64,000 bases of DNA from assembly GCA_014529385.2 (NCBI GenBank), contig CM043967.1, positions 87,779,278-87,843,277 of the forward strand, read 5' to 3'. A program made the translations under genes and the position numbers. The notes under the pieces are model-generated. The model was not told the origin of the DNA. It searched no databases and saw only the letters and a program-made list of their open reading frames with translations. Source of the stretch: Adiantum capillus-veneris. Lineage: Eukaryota > Streptophyta > Polypodiopsida > Polypodiales > Pteridaceae. Below, in pieces: positions 1-12,310 of this stretch; the stretch's first letter is position 1; each line of letters starts with the position of its first letter.

Positions 1-608
1 CCTAGAGCTTCCTATAGGACTCGACGAGTATATGTTCCACGGAGAGAGATATCGATGAGACCATTGCCTAGTGACGACACTTATGTGTGGATAGAGAGCC
101 GAATTACACATGATGGATTATCACATGGTTGGCTCACATCTAGAAGATCACTAGAGGCACAGAGTTATTATGAGGGACATAGATAGATTTGGATTCCCAG
201 GTTGAGAGTTTAGCACATAGTGAGCATTCACAACCACATTTGATTACGAGAGACTTGAGAGAGATTTCTAGACCTTCTAGAAGATCTCAGAGATCATTTT
301 TAGAGAGACCATGACCACAGAGACTATGTCAGAGAGAGAGAGAGAGATCTTTACATTCACATGTGAAGAAATCTCCCAATGACCTTCTCATGAGATTGAA
401 GGGATTGAAGATTTGGCTACCAAAGAGCCGACCACCTATCACATCACAGGTTGACACTAGTCATAGCTTTTCTGAGGTTTCCATTGATCATGTTGTTGAC
501 TTAGAGCTTGGCAAGAGTTAGCCATTCAGGGATCTTGAGCCACATAGTTCATTGACCACACAGTCTCAGAGATTGATGTTATCCCTAGATCCATTAGTTG
601 TGCTATAG
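1..608. other. Unassigned sequence, no supported gene
   Basis: No convincing domain is visible. One forward frame gives short open stretches separated by TAG codons, and there is a short GA run at about 331-347. The context suggests an old retroelement remnant, but no diagnostic motif (protease, RT, integrase or zinc knuckle) could be found. Confidence 0.3.
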
Positions 609-940
609 ATTCTACCATTGACATGGAGCTACGTGCTAGCCAGTTGATGACCATTATAGAGAGAGCTAGGAGACTATAGGTTTTATTGTTTGGAGAGAGT
701 TCTCTTATCCCTCCTAATTGTACCAAACCCTTGACTTGTATAGATTGACTATGGTGCACTAGATACATGCGCATATTCTACCAGTGACATGGAGCTACGT
801 GCTAGCCAGTTGATGACCATTATAGAGAGAGCTAGGAGACTATAGGTTTTATTGTTTGGAGAGAGTTCTCTTATCCCTCCTAATTGTACCAGACCCTTGA
901 CTTGTATAGATTGACTATGGTGCACTAGATACATGCGCAT
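609..940. repeat. 166-bp tandem duplication, two copies
   Basis: Bases 609-774 and 775-940 are nearly identical copies arranged head to tail with a period of 166 bp. I see only a couple of substitutions (for example CCATTG versus CCAGTG near the start of the units). Both copies begin ATTCTACC and end GATACATGCGCAT. Any open frame shared by the two copies is a by-product of the duplication. The high identity implies a recent event. Confidence 0.9.
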
Positions 941-2135
941 ATGCTAGAGGCACTTTTTTCCCTTTCGGTTTTTTCCCTCTAGACATCCATGTTTGAGAAC
1001 TTAGTTTAGGATTTATTTATTTGTGTTTAGGTAATAAATCTTCCACTTCTATGCTGACACACCTTTCTAGGTGATAGTGTTTTGTTTATGATTTTGTAGC
1101 ATAGATGGACTTTAGCTTTCACACAGCATGGACACCTCGAGTTCCAGCTTCACATGTTTTCTTCCTTGGCTATTGAGGATATGCAACACATATGTCCAAG
1201 TGTACTACTTTCCATGATTTATGTTTGTGGAGATTTATGTTTGCTGATTGTTGTATTCCATGGTTTGATTGAGTGCATTTATATGTTTTGTTATCTGCCA
1301 TTAAAGATGTATAAACTTGTCTTTTCTTTAGTTAATTGACCTTAAGTTTAATCTTATTGATGAGCCTTGATGTTAGGAGACTGTGACTTTAGGTTAACCA
1401 ATTCACTTGACCACTAGTTTTAGTTGTAAATATTATTTGAGTGTTTGAGACCTTAGGAGTGTTTTAAGCATAGAGACGCTTTCTCACTCAAACATCAACG
1501 ACCACTAGTGAGAATACAAAGGAAACGGAAGCAAAAGTTGGAAGAGAAATCCTAGATTCATTGTACTGCCTATGGTATTAGAGTCCTAGAGGCTGCCAGT
1601 GTGGGCGCTTTTCTTTGAGAAGCAAAAAGCCCCAGGCATACAAAATAAACACACATGTTTTATTTTTTATTTTTTATTTTAAAAATGAAAAGAAAGAAAA
1701 AAAGACATGAAAAAGACTTCCATTGAGGTTCAAGTAAAAAAATTCAAGCTTTTGTTCGGAGTTGTGAGAGTTAGTAAGCTAATCAAAGCTAAAAAACATA
1801 AATAGGGAATCTTACATTTAGATAATTTTTCTAACTTAGCTAGTACTAGAGTAATTGTTTTAACCTTTAGTTGTAGTTTACTAATTGATAGACTCATCCA
1901 TAAGCCCAAAACTTTTGATCAATTAATTTCGGCAAGTGCAATTTATTTGTCCTTAATGGCAGTGTAGCATTCCATGATTATTTGTATTCATTCATTACCA
2001 CATACATGATTTGCCTTTCCTTTATGCTTTATTGCCATATGATTCAGCTTGCTACCTCATTGCCTTTTTCTTTTTCAGGTCTATTCTTCCCATAGCATCT
2101 ACCACGACATGGCTTTGTCAAGGACGACAAAGCTT
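941..2135. other. AT-rich non-coding stretch, possible internal region of an LTR element
   Basis: No protein domain is recognisable. A TGGTATTAGAGTC motif at about 1573-1585 resembles the plant initiator-Met primer-binding site with one mismatch. The stretch ends at a polypurine tract (2136-2145). Together these could mark a short non-autonomous LTR element, but no matching 5' LTR was found. Confidence 0.3.
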
Positions 2136-2898
2136 AGGAGGGGGGCAGTGTTTGGTAGTGCAAACACAAAGTAGCAGATGACCTTCAGCTATGCTATTTT
2201 TAGCATATGCTTATGATGTATTAGCATACGTTGCTTCATTTTTTCACAAACACATCATTTTGTATATGTACTTTTGACATATTTCCGGGCTCTACATGAG
2301 TTCCAACTTGTATATTTGATGTTACCATGATGCCTGGGAGCTATAGAGATGCACACAATTCTATGCATCTCATGGGCGGCCGGACATACTTTTTATGCCC
2401 TAGGTATAAAAGTGAAATTTAGGTCATTTTTTAGGGATCCTCACGTGAGTTAAGCTTTCATGGAAAGCTTGTAGAGAAGATAGAGGTGAAGATGTTTGAA
2501 GTTGGAGCTTCCTCTTGTGCTCACCTACTTTCTATGGCATGCAATGGAAAGCTAAGTGCTCTTCTTCTTCTTTCTCTTTGTAAATTGTGTTTATGGTGTG
2601 TAGTTAAGCATTGATCAGTCTCTAATTAGTGTTTCCCTATCTCATTTATCTTCACTTTTACATTATTTGTGAGCTCATTGAGCTTTTGATTGATGTGTGT
2701 GTGATTGATGAGAGTGTGCACCCATTGTCCTCTTGATTGTTAAGATTAAAGAAGATTAGAGAGTAGGCATTGAGTGATTAGCCTTCTCCATAGCTTTCTC
2801 TTCTTCTTAACTCTCTTGATTAGGATCCTCTTCTTGAATTTATAGTGATTCCATGCCTCCATGCACTAGCCGGGTTATCGATCCATTGGTTTGACATT
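2136..2898 (+). mobile_element. Polypurine tract plus probable 3' LTR
   Basis: The purine run AGGAGGGGGG at 2136-2145 is followed three bases later by TGTTTGG (2149), the usual arrangement at the start of a 3' LTR. A TATA-like GGTATAAAAG lies at about 2402-2411, as expected for an LTR promoter. The right end is uncertain; TTTGACA at about 2892-2898 would give a TG...CA element of about 750 bp. The sequence runs directly into gypsy coding remnants, so the original flank is lost. Confidence 0.5.
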
Positions 2899-3090
2899 AT
2901 GTCGGTGGATTGAGCTATGCGACAACCCCCCAACAAGATACAGTCAGTTCTTCGAGCTCTGACAACTAGTCTGATCAAGAGAAAGAAGAAATCCATGTTA
3001 AGATCTATGATAGAATTCAGAAGCTTACTGTGGAGCTGGAAGATATCAGAAAAACCTTTCTTGAAGTGGAAAACTTCATCAGACAGCGCA

Positions 3091-3222
3091 GAACAGTTGA
3101 TCTGATGGCCATCCGAGATAATGAAGTACCGCTCATTCATCAGAAAACTTCATCAGGAAGCTGAAGTGGAGGCCAGAACAGTGGATCTGATGGCCATCCG
3201 AGATAATGAAGTACCGCTCATT
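3091..3222 (+). repeat. Local duplication with 85-bp period
   Basis: A 47-bp segment at 3091-3137 recurs at 3176-3222 with one mismatch (GAACAGTTGATC versus GAACAGTGGATC). The intervening bases are partly similar. It lies just upstream of the retropepsin region and probably reflects replication slippage. Confidence 0.85.
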
Positions 3223-3666
3223 AAAGTGGACTATAAGGTTCGAAAGCAATGGGAACCTCTTTCAAGTGTTATCTTGGATGGAGGAGTAGGAGTCAATATA
3301 ATGGGAGTCCATCTCTAGCAAAGGATGGGCATCACAAATCTAAAGCCAGCACCATTTAAAGTGAGAATGGAAGACCACACGGTATTACAAGCTATGGGCA
3401 TGATTGAAAATATGCAGATAAGAGTAGGCAGGGAAAAACTTAAAGCCAGATTCTTAGTTCTGGATGTGCATGGGGCATATGGAATGCTACTAGGGCGCCC
3501 ATGGTTGAGAACAACACATGTTGTTCATAACTATGCAAATCAAACCTTAACCATAGAAGGGGCCAGCGGCAGAATTCAAATCCAGACGAACAATACTAGG
3601 AGCTGGAGAAAAGAGCTGAGGCCGAAGGAATTATGCCCGAAGTACAAGGCAAAGAAGATTGAATGA
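3187..3666 (+). pseudogene. Retropepsin-like aspartic protease of gypsy element
   Basis: This would be the protease that matures the Gag-Pol polyprotein. The sequence shows the hydrophobic active-site segment ILDGGVGVNIM at about 3270-3302 and the family C-terminal motif LLGRPWL at about 3488-3508. The active-site triplet is D-G-G rather than D-S/T-G; the same change occurs in two other gypsy proteases in this window, so it looks like a lineage feature rather than damage. A TAG at 3316-3318 breaks the frame between these motifs and a TGA ends it at 3664-3666. It is a component of the surrounding retroelement, not a host gene. Confidence 0.75.
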
Positions 3667-4860
3667 ATGTTAGCAACTCTGAACATATTTCCTTTAGAAG
3701 AGATTGATTTGAATGCAATTTTATTGAATAAAGAGCAGGCCAACAAGCAGAAAAATAAATTCCCAGATCAGTTTACTGAAATCAACACAGGGGAAAGATC
3801 AGTTCAGTTAACTGGGAGGCTGGAGGAAACATCTGCAACTAGCATAGTAGAGGAGCAAGTACATTCTGAAGAGCACATAGTGGATCAGAATGCTGATTTA
3901 GAACTGAATGGGCCATCCTGGGATTATGCTAAGGAATCGACCAAGCGAAAAGGAGGCGGGCCTAATTGGTTGCTTCCAAACAACCAAGAAGTTGAAGAAT
4001 GGAACCTAGGCTCGGAGGATAGTCCTAGGATGATCAAGGTTAATAAGAATCTAAATCCTTTAATGAAGGAAAAGGCACGCAGGATGTTCCAGAACTACAA
4101 AGATGTATTTGCCTGGGAACACACAGACCTGAAAGGGCTGGATCCTGAAGTATGCCAGCACAGGATACCGTTGAAGCCAGATGCTTGGCCAGTACGACTA
4201 TGCTAAAAAGGTCAAGGAGGAGATTGACAATCTTCTCAAGGCTGGGTTCGTCACAGAGGTGGCCAGTAGTGATTGGCTGTTTCCCATAGTCATAGTTTCC
4301 AAGAAGAATGGGAAATTGAGAGTCTGTGTTGACTATAGGAAACTCAATGCTTAAACTATCAAAGATCCATTTTTATTGCCTTTTACTGACATATTGCTTA
4401 ATGAGATCGCAGGATATGAAATGTATAGCTTTATGGATGGTTACAGTGGCTATAACCAGTTACAGATCGCTCCTGAAGATAGATCAAAGACCACTTTCAT
4501 CACCGAGTGGGGAGCTTTCATGTATCTGGTGATGCCTTTCGGCCTATGCAATGCACCAGCTACTTTTCAGCGTGTATGATGAAAATGTTTAATGAGTTCT
4601 TTCATCGGTTCCTCACCATCTTTATGGATGACTTTACTCTATATTTAGATGAGGAACAACACTTACTATTCCTAGAAATGGTTTTAAAACGCTGTGAGGA
4701 GAAGAAAATTTGTTTGAATCCATTTAAATCCATTTTCCTAGTTTGGAAGGGACAGCTACTGGGACATGTGGTATCCCGTAATGGAATAGAAATGGCCAAC
4801 GATAAAATCCAGTGTGTTTAGCAAGCTAAAGCACCCAGAAATGCATATGAGCTAAGCTCT
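3667..4860 (+). pseudogene. Gypsy reverse transcriptase, broken
   Basis: This part encodes the acidic linker and reverse transcriptase that would copy element RNA to DNA. Visible motifs are VCVDYRKLNA (about 4322-4351), MPFGLCNAPATFQ (about 4532-4570) and the catalytic FMDDFTLY (about 4621-4644), which has F-M-D-D instead of Y-x-D-D. The reading frame changes near 4190 and near 4575, and in-frame stops lie at 4352-4354 (TAA) and 4819-4821 (TAG). After the second stop, relatives of the ELRSFLG thumb/connection motif continue in frame. All this marks a dead copy. Confidence 0.85.
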
Positions 4861-5560
4861 TTCCTGGGTTGTGTTAACTTCTATAGGAGGTTTGTGCATA
4901 AGTTTTCTTCTCAAGCAGTACCATTATACGAGCTCACAAAGAAGACGGTAAGTTCAATTGGACTGCTGAGTGTGAGGAAAGCTTTTAGAATCTGAAAAAG
5001 GCCATTATCAATAAACCAGTCCTTAGGCAACCGAACTTGGATGTTATTTTCCATGTACATGTGGACGCTTCGGGACTGGCAATGGGGGCGATATTGGCTG
5101 AGCCAGATGGAAGGACTGATTATCTTGTTTATTTTGCCAATCGATTCAGTCAAGCTGAACAAGGTTATACAACCACTGAGTGAGAAACCCTTGGAATGGT
5201 TTTTAGCGCTACAAAGTTCAGGAATTACCTGTTAGGTAAACTCCATTTTTATGTAGATCATTAGGCTCTTTTGTTCTTGATTAATAAAGTCATTATTCAA
5301 GGCAGCTGATACGGTGGATGATGTTCCTAATGGAGTTTGAATTCAGGATTTTTCATAATCCTGGCAAGAATCACTATGGAGATGATTTCCAATCCAGAAG
5401 TACAGAGGGTTATTCAGAAGCACCCTTGAGGGACGAACCAGTGGATGCTGACTTATTTCAGCTAGAAGCTGGAGAATCAGCTGACTCTGTATGGTATGAT
5501 GTTTATCAGTTTCTTTCTCAAGGTGCTTTCCTAGAGGACTGGAAGTAGAACCAGAAGAAA
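4861..5560 (+). pseudogene. Gypsy RNase H and RNase H-integrase linker, broken
   Basis: RNase H would degrade the RNA strand during reverse transcription. Recognisable pieces include the NYLLG...FYVDH segment around 5220-5261. A TAG at 5262-5264 falls where relatives read DHxAL. The FEFRIFHNPGKNH linker follows at about 5330-5370. Frames shift near 5300 and another TAG sits at 5546-5548. The catalytic acidic residues of the N-terminal half are not clearly readable, so this portion is assigned mainly by its position between RT and integrase. Confidence 0.65.
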
Positions 5561-5563
5561 GCT

Positions 5564-6760
5564 TTGGTCATCAAAATCTTGAAGTTTATCGAAGGGTCAC
5601 TCTATCGATTAGGTGTTGATGGTATTCTTCGGCGTTGTGTGCCTATGGAAGGGAGAATGCAAGTCATTTTAGAGGCACATAATGGCGAATCTGGTGGAAA
5701 TTTTTCCAATGAAGTTACCTACAAGAAGATTCGTCAAGCTGGCCTGTGGTGGCAAACATCAATTGCTGATGTTAGAAGTTTTTGTAAAACTTGTGACATA
5801 TGCCAAAGAATAGGTAGACCTACAGCTGCAGATATGACTCCTTTAACGCCAGTACAACCACTGGGTGTGTTCATAAAATGGGGTTTAGATTTTATGGGAC
5901 CTTTTAAGAAGGTTACCCCCGGAAAGAACAAGTACATAGTAATGGCTACTTGTTATGTCACTAAGTGGGTTGAAGCTAAGGCTCTTCTTGACAACATAGC
6001 CAAGTCAACTGCAAGGTTTCTATTTGAGAATATTGTCTGTAGGTATGGATGTCCAGTAGAGATTGTGTCAGATCAAGGAACACATTTTATCAATGACATC
6101 ATGGAGATTCTATTGGATATGTTTTCAGCCAAGCATCGGAAATCTACTCCTTATTATCCCAGATGGAATGGATAGGCTGAAAGTAGTAACAAGACAATCA
6201 AGACTATTCTCACTAAGGTTGTGCAAAAGAAACCAGACCAGTGGGATTTGAAATTCCAGACTGCTTTATGGGCGTATAGGACAGCTTACAAGGTTACTAC
6301 TGGGTTGACACAATTCAGAATGGTGTATGGCACTGTAGCTATGGTTCCTATGGAGTTTGTTATCCCAATTATGAGAATGGCTGTGAAGTATGGCTTAGAC
6401 TTCAACCACAATCTGAAAAAGTGCCTAGATGAACTTATGCAGTTATATGAACTCAGGAAACGGGCTATGCTGGAACAAGAAATTGTTCAGCAACAAAGGA
6501 AGCACTGGCATGATCGCCGAATTCAAGTCCAGGAATTTCAGAAAGGGGATTTGGTACTTCTCTATCAGTCTAGATTGGGTCCTAAGAAGCCAAACCTGAA
6601 GATTGCCTGGGCAGGACCTTTTGAGGTAGACTAGGTCTTCTCCAATGGCACAGGAAGACTGAAAGATCTGTCTGGATTACTGTTGCCAGGAGTATATAAT
6701 GGTGCGAAGATCAAGCTCTACTATTCAGAAGCTAGAGAGTCTGGCCAGGAACAAGGTACT
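5564..6760 (+). pseudogene. Gypsy integrase, one conserved Gln replaced by stop
   Basis: This is the integrase that would insert element DNA into the chromosome. It has the N-terminal HHCC zinc site (EAHNGESGG then CKTCDIC) and a DDE core with D in GLDFMGP, D in VSDQGTHF and E in the AESSNK segment. A TAG at 6173-6175 sits exactly where most gypsy integrases read G-Q-A-E, so a glutamine codon has become a stop. The C-terminal part (YRTAYKVTTG, then a basic region with WAGPFEV) continues to another TAG at 6632-6634 and a readable tail to about 6760. Confidence 0.85.
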
Positions 6761-7166
6761 AGAGGGAATTAGGAACTAAAGATCAAGATATACCAGAATC
6801 AAATATTTTTGGGCTTTTTCATGTGCAGCCAGTTCCAGTTTCAGAACCAGTGCCAAAAGGACCAAACCAGACTGATCCCAGGATCAGTCCAGTGTGTTCA
6901 AGCCAGACTGGGAACCAGTGTAGTATCAGTAGAAACACAGTTTTCAATTTTTAAGCGCTCAACAGTCAGATGGCACGCCAGTAGTAATCATTTCAAGGAT
7001 GGGTAGAAGTCTTGTCCAATGCATGTCTGCCACAATAGCAGCAATGCACACAAGTCTAGGAGCGGCAAGTGGTGGAGCTTTTATGGAGTGAACGCGTATA
7101 ACAGTAAGGAGAGTCGGCATTTTTCCTCACAAATCTCCTGCACGACAATTTCCTCCCGTTGTTCAT
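6761..7166 (+). other. Pol tail and spacer of gypsy element
   Basis: A proline- and glutamine-rich frame continues from integrase to about 6940, with several stops after that. No domain is visible between about 6950 and 7160. Confidence 0.4.
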
Positions 7167-10100
7167 TTGCCATCACCAAGCTCTGAGGTATCTTCACTAC
7201 AGCTGCTGCTGCAGACTTCGTCTTCTGAGGAGACAATCGACTGTCGACTAGCTTTGCCATCAACACCTGGGAACGTCTTTGAAGCATCAAGTAAGTCTTC
7301 CTCTTACTCACCTATTTCGTCATCCTCACAGTGTATGGGTAGGAAGAAGCGTTCAAACAAGATGCAGGAATCTCTCCATGAAACCCAAGCCATTGTCACT
7401 GCTGCAAAGGCAAGCCTTTTTATCATTCCTTACAGCAAGATTCAGTGCTATGTGTTCACCGACCAAGCTATGGATTTGCTGCAACTATGGTATCTACGGG
7501 TAGTTCTGCAAGTCCGTGGCCACTCAAGATTAGGCTGGTATTTTGAAGAAACCGAAGACGACACTGACGAAGAGCAATGCTTTTCTGAAGCAGATAGAGA
7601 GTCAAGTCAAAACCATGACTACTGAAAAGTCTATAGTTAGCCAAGCTGCCAAACAACCTGCTCAGAGCACTGAAGGCAACCAGTCAATAGGACAGATTAC
7701 AGTCGCTATTGGTGATGGAAAAGATCAGGCAAAAGCAGCGACTTTTGAGAATGCAACAGAACAGTCGGATAAGGATAAAGGACAGCTGGACAAGGGTAAA
7801 GATCAATTGGACAAAGACAAAGGTCCAGCATCTCCAACCCTACTCGGTGGTTTCTCCATCCCAAATAATGAAGAAGCTTTGCACCTGGTAAAGAAGGACA
7901 GGTTGCAGTAGATGCAGACCCATCCACTGAAAGGGCATCTCTTCCTCCAGAAAGCTAATTATGCAGCCTTACCCTATATGGCTCCGGTTACAGTGTATGA
8001 GCCCATCGATTCTGACCCAGCCACTGTCAATGATGGATGTTCAATCCTCATCCAGTCTTCATGGAACACTATTGTCAACTGTATGGGACAAATGCTGGAT
8101 GTTGCAGGATCAGAAGAAGAACTGAATAAGGCTAAAGATGACTTGAAGGGAGCTAAAGACCAGAATCAAAAGATGAACAAAGCACGAGACAAGCAGAATC
8201 TACACCATAAGCTACTTGAAGCTCATTCAAACATGGCTATTGAGCTATTGAAATGCAAGTTAGCTAAGGCGCAGTCTGATATGCAAATTGTGAAGGAAGA
8301 AAGGAATGAAGCACAGAGAGCTGCAGATCGGGCTGAAACGATACTGAAAATAAAGAGAGCTAACTACAACTCCTTGCTACTTCGCCATATAGCTCTAAAG
8401 GATTGCCTCACTGATAGATATATTTATAATAGCCTGGCTAAAATTTTAAATCTAGCAAGAAACGCTGTCTTTGATCTAGAGAACTTGAAGTCTCTTATGG
8501 AGACTATGCAGAGTGATTTGCAGGACAAAGTGGCTGAATATAATAGTGCTCTGACATATCAAGGAATCCTGGATTATATTGAGCAACAGAATTCCCTGGA
8601 TGAAGTAGAAGAAGATAAGGAAGAAGAGAAGATAAGGAAGAAGAAGAGGATAAGGAAGAAGGCGCGGATAAGGAGGAGGATGACCAAGACGAAGGGCATA
8701 CTAATGATGATGAGGATGCCTCACCTCCATCTCCACCTCCAAGACGTGGTACTGGTGGAATAGGGCCAACTGAAGGAGGACAGTCACAGTCAGACCAGCC
8801 AGGCCAGAATGAAGGACAGAAGTCGGGCAATCAGCACACTCAGACAAACAACGACCTAGTCACACTGGGAATCACCCAGCAAACCAGTCCCAGCTTAGCA
8901 GGGAGGATAAAGGGAAAAGCAAAGTTAAGTATGAGAGGCCAGCAATAGCTGATCTCAGTAGAATTTCTTACAGCTTATCACCCTTAATAGGCGATTAAGA
9001 CATCAGCAGGCTCCCGTAACCAGGCAATATCTAGAGAACCATGATCTCCTATCTGATTTGGAACATTTTCAGCGCTGTATGTCAGAGCTAGGGAAATGGT
9101 GGAGCACTAAAAATCGGTTGCTTTTCATGATCAAGAGACTTGCCGTTAACCTGCGCATCCTAGCATAGTGAAGCTGCTGGAAAGGGTCCCTGAATGGATA
9201 ATCACTACTGAAGAGAGAGTGACCAACCCACATTTGCAAAGACAGTCTACTACAGATTTTCGCTCCCTCGCTCTTGAATTAGAAGTTCTGTTGGGAAACA
9301 AGCCAACCTACAAATGTATAAAGGATGTTAGGGATCAGTTGAAAGAGGTTTTGGTCTAGATGCAAATCGCCAGAGGAGTCTTGGATCAAAGAGTACGTGC
9401 CATTGTTGAAGATCAGACAGCCACTAGTAAAGGACCTCAGACTAGAATGTCAGTCGGAGAACAGGCAACTGCTCTCCGCAAACTGTTTCAGTTGGTCAGA
9501 ATAACCAGAAAAATGATGCAACAAGAGAACTAGGCTGTTCTCAATTTTTTAGAATTCGTGTCTCATTCTCCAGTTCTCTTGTATGCCTTTTCAGCAAGAG
9601 ATATGGAACTGCCAAGATTTTTTCTAGCACTTTATCCTCAACATCCAAAACCAATCGATCGCCTTACATATTTCAAGATTATTGATGAGCTCCAGGATTG
9701 GTATGAGCGATCGACTGTGGAATGGAAAACTTGGCAAACACTGTTCAATGATTCTCTCCAACTCAATGATATTCACAAGCTGAAAGAGGAGATACAGAGA
9801 TCCGGCTGTGTATGGGTCAGTGGAAGATTCAGATCAGAGGCTTGACCAAGATCACCAATCAATTGCTGCAACTTACTGTTGAGTCCTCTAAACTTCCTGA
9901 AAAGGATATGCAGCTAAGGTAGGCCTAGCACCATAGTATAGAGAGATGGCTGAGATTCTTTTTGAAGATCGGTTCAAAACCAATCAGCCTCTTCCAGAAG
10001 GATGGATCCATACTACTTCGCATTGTCACAAGCTAGCTAAAACTAGGATCACCAAAGGTAGACGCACACTCTATGATCCTGACACCAAAACCTATCATTC

Positions 10101-10266
10101 CCTTATGCCTTATGAAGTGGAGATGACCACAGAAAGGCAGGATCAGCTTGAGCAGCAGGCCATTTACAGACTCATTCAAAAGGAGAATGCTGGCACTAGG
10201 ACTTCTCAGATGCCATCCAGGCCAAAGGGTAAACGGAAGCTGGTTCAATGGAAGGATATTGGGTAG
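7167..10266 (+). pseudogene. Extra 3' ORF of gypsy element: coiled-coil, acidic and Gln-rich protein
   Basis: Downstream of integrase lies about 3 kb that reads as one decayed protein once TAG codons and small frame changes are allowed for. In order it shows a Ser-rich segment (7167-7340), a Lys/Asp/Gln-rich repeat-like stretch (about 7760-7840), a long charged coiled coil (about 8110-8340), a strongly acidic run (about 8600-8710), a Pro/Gln-rich linker (about 8720-8900) and a helical C-terminal part (about 9030-10266). The main frames are 7543-7911, 7912-8763, 9168-9359, 9558-9845 and 9946-10266. No known domain is recognised. It lies between integrase and the polypurine tract, so it belongs to the retroelement. 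A comparable extra ORF occurs in the element at 57.9-64 kb. Confidence 0.6.
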
Positions 10267-10485
10267 TTCCATCTCAGAATTCAGTTGGAGGCTTTTCCTC
10301 CTCAGCTGGAAGGTTGATATCAGTTTGTGTAGACGATGAGAGCTCTACAGTGACCCTTCCAGCTGGTTCTCTATCATTGGTCAAGTCCAATCCCCAACAT
10401 CAGAAGCAGACAGTGGATTTTTCAGCTTCAAACCAGAATTCGATAGGGGAATTTTTTAGAAATTTTGGAATCTTGCCAAAATTCA

Positions 10486-10965
10486 AGAAAGGAGGGAAGG
10501 ATGTAGATGGCTGAGATAGTTTCACTAGGTGGGAAATCTCTCTTATGAGACAGGTAGTGAATCAGTCAATAATTACTACGGTAATTACCATGGTAAACCC
10601 AAGGCATATAAATAGGGCCCATTACATTGTAATCGGGTTAGCATAATCGTGAGCATAATCGGGTTAGCACTTTGGTGGCAATTGTACTTGAGTTGTCAAT
10701 CATTGGTAGTTGTTTTCGGTTGTACTCTGTCTATCTTTTTGTTCATAAGCCACATCATACTCATTGTAATCTTTCATCTGTGATTCCAATCACAGCAGTA
10801 TATTCTAGTTACACTTACTCTGTACTCAGTACTGTGAATCTGAATCTAAATTTGAATCTGAATATCATTCTCAGTACATAGTCTGGTTCTTATTCTAGTG
10901 GATGTATTCCAGTTCAGTTCCTCTTCCTTTGTCCAGTCTACTGTCTAAACTAATACATCACCAGT
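10486..10965 (+). mobile_element. Polypurine tract and 3' LTR of the 2.9-10.97 kb gypsy element
   Basis: The purine run AGAAAGGAGGGAAGGA (about 10486-10501) precedes TGTAGATGG at 10502, the likely LTR start. A TATA box (GCATATAAATAGG) lies at about 10603-10615, and a short direct repeat of GCATAATCG(T/G)G follows it. The right end is estimated near ACATCA at about 10960, just before LINE coding sequence begins. No second LTR copy is available in the window for exact boundaries. Confidence 0.55.
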
Positions 10966-10984
10966 AGTTGAAATCTTCTAACAC

Positions 10985-12310
10985 TGGAATTAGCTATCTC
11001 AAGAGATCAGGTCCAATTCCACAAGGCTTCATTACCACATGACATTATTCGAGCAGAGCTAGCTGCCCCCCCACTAGTGGTTGAGGCACTCACCAGATCA
11101 ATCTCCTTTATACACCGCTTATGGGATCTCCCCAAAGATAGATATGCACGCCTAGAAATTGAGTCCTCTTGATAGCTATTAGGGAGATACAACATGCTGG
11201 TATGGGTAGATGAAATCATGGTTTCAGGGACATGGGTTCAGCATGGACAAATTACCCACTTTCCAGTACTCATTGGATGCACCCTCTCTGACTCTTACAC
11301 AGTCCGAGGTCACCAGGCTCATCTGCCAGGACCTGACTCAGCTTGATACGAGGAGGATACAGCCACCACGGGAGCTGGGCACGAAGATGGATTTCTATAA
11401 AGAGCATTTTTGCCAACTCACTAAGAATGGTTTTGTAACGAGGCCCTGATACATGGACACCCACTTATCTCATGGGATATGATGCGCTATTGTCCAGATA
11501 CGACATCTTCACACCAGCTTCGAATTGAAACTGGCAGATATAGCTGAGTACCAGCAAAGACCAAGACATGTCCCCTATGTCACATGGAGCCAGAGATAGA
11601 GTTGCACTACAGATGCCACTGCTCAGTTTACTATGAGATACAAGGCCGCTTTCATTGCTTGTTCAAGGAGGGCTTTGACCACTTTCTAGAGTCATAGGGT
11701 ATCAGGATCAGAGATGTCTGGGACTCTTTTTTCTTGAGCTACACAAACACAGAGAGTGCCTGATGAGACTAGAGCCTAGCCAGTCTCAGAGACAGATCAC
11801 AGACTTCTTTAGAGCGGACACTGGGCAGACGGAGGAGCAGCTACTACAACAGATCTCACATTCTCCTCACACCAGAGGCACACTAATCGATCCATCAATC
11901 TGAGCTAGGGAGATCCAGACACCCACGATTATGGAGGACTACACAATACCGTCGGAGACTGCAACAAAGGATCCAGGTCCCTTTGGCCCGAAATGCACAC
12001 CACCCAGTCAGACTACTGACCATGAAGGAGATTGATGAGATCCGCCAACGACCGATGATGGATCTCCTAAGATTTAGCTCTTTTGAGGATTGTTCACCCT
12101 ACTTGTCTTGTACCACACACATACCCACATTGTGTCATTTTAGCCCTCATTCACTACTCTCACCCCTCCCCTGCTCGTACCATACGCGGGTCCATTTTAG
12201 TACCTTTTATTTTTATTTTTGATACTCGGACATTGAATCACATTCACCACATTGTAACTTTTTGGTCTCATAGGTCATTTTGGCTTTTTGAAGACGGACA
12301 TTGTATATCA
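10985..12310 (+). mobile_element. LINE A: 5'-truncated, C-terminal RT region and 3' UTR
   Basis: The forward frames encode the C-terminal third of a LINE ORF2, including AELAAPP, LWDLPKDRYARL, FQYSLDAPSLTLTQSEVTR and LGTKMDFYKEHF segments. A CPLCHMEPE...HYRCHC zinc motif of zf-RVT type follows at about 11570-11620. Frames are broken by stops and small shifts. The 3' UTR runs to about 12310 and contains GTAACTTTTTGGTCTCATAG, which closely resembles the 3' UTR of LINE B at 14.65 kb. The 5' end is truncated directly after a gypsy LTR. Confidence 0.7.

Larger units (their letters stand above)
2917..10965 (+). mobile_element. Decayed Ty3/gypsy retrotransposon with extra 3' ORF, 5' truncated
   Basis: Domains appear in Ty3/gypsy order on the plus strand: retropepsin-like (about 3.2-3.7 kb), reverse transcriptase (about 4.2-4.9 kb), RNase H (about 4.9-5.5 kb), integrase (5.56-6.76 kb). 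A long additional coding region follows (about 7.1-10.3 kb), then a polypurine tract and 3' LTR. The 5' LTR, primer site and most of gag are missing. The frame is broken by several TAG/TAA codons, one TGA and at least three small indels, so it cannot act on its own. Extra ORFs 3' of pol are known in some plant gypsy lineages (Athila, Tat/Ogre), but I cannot assign this one to a named clade. Confidence 0.85.
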
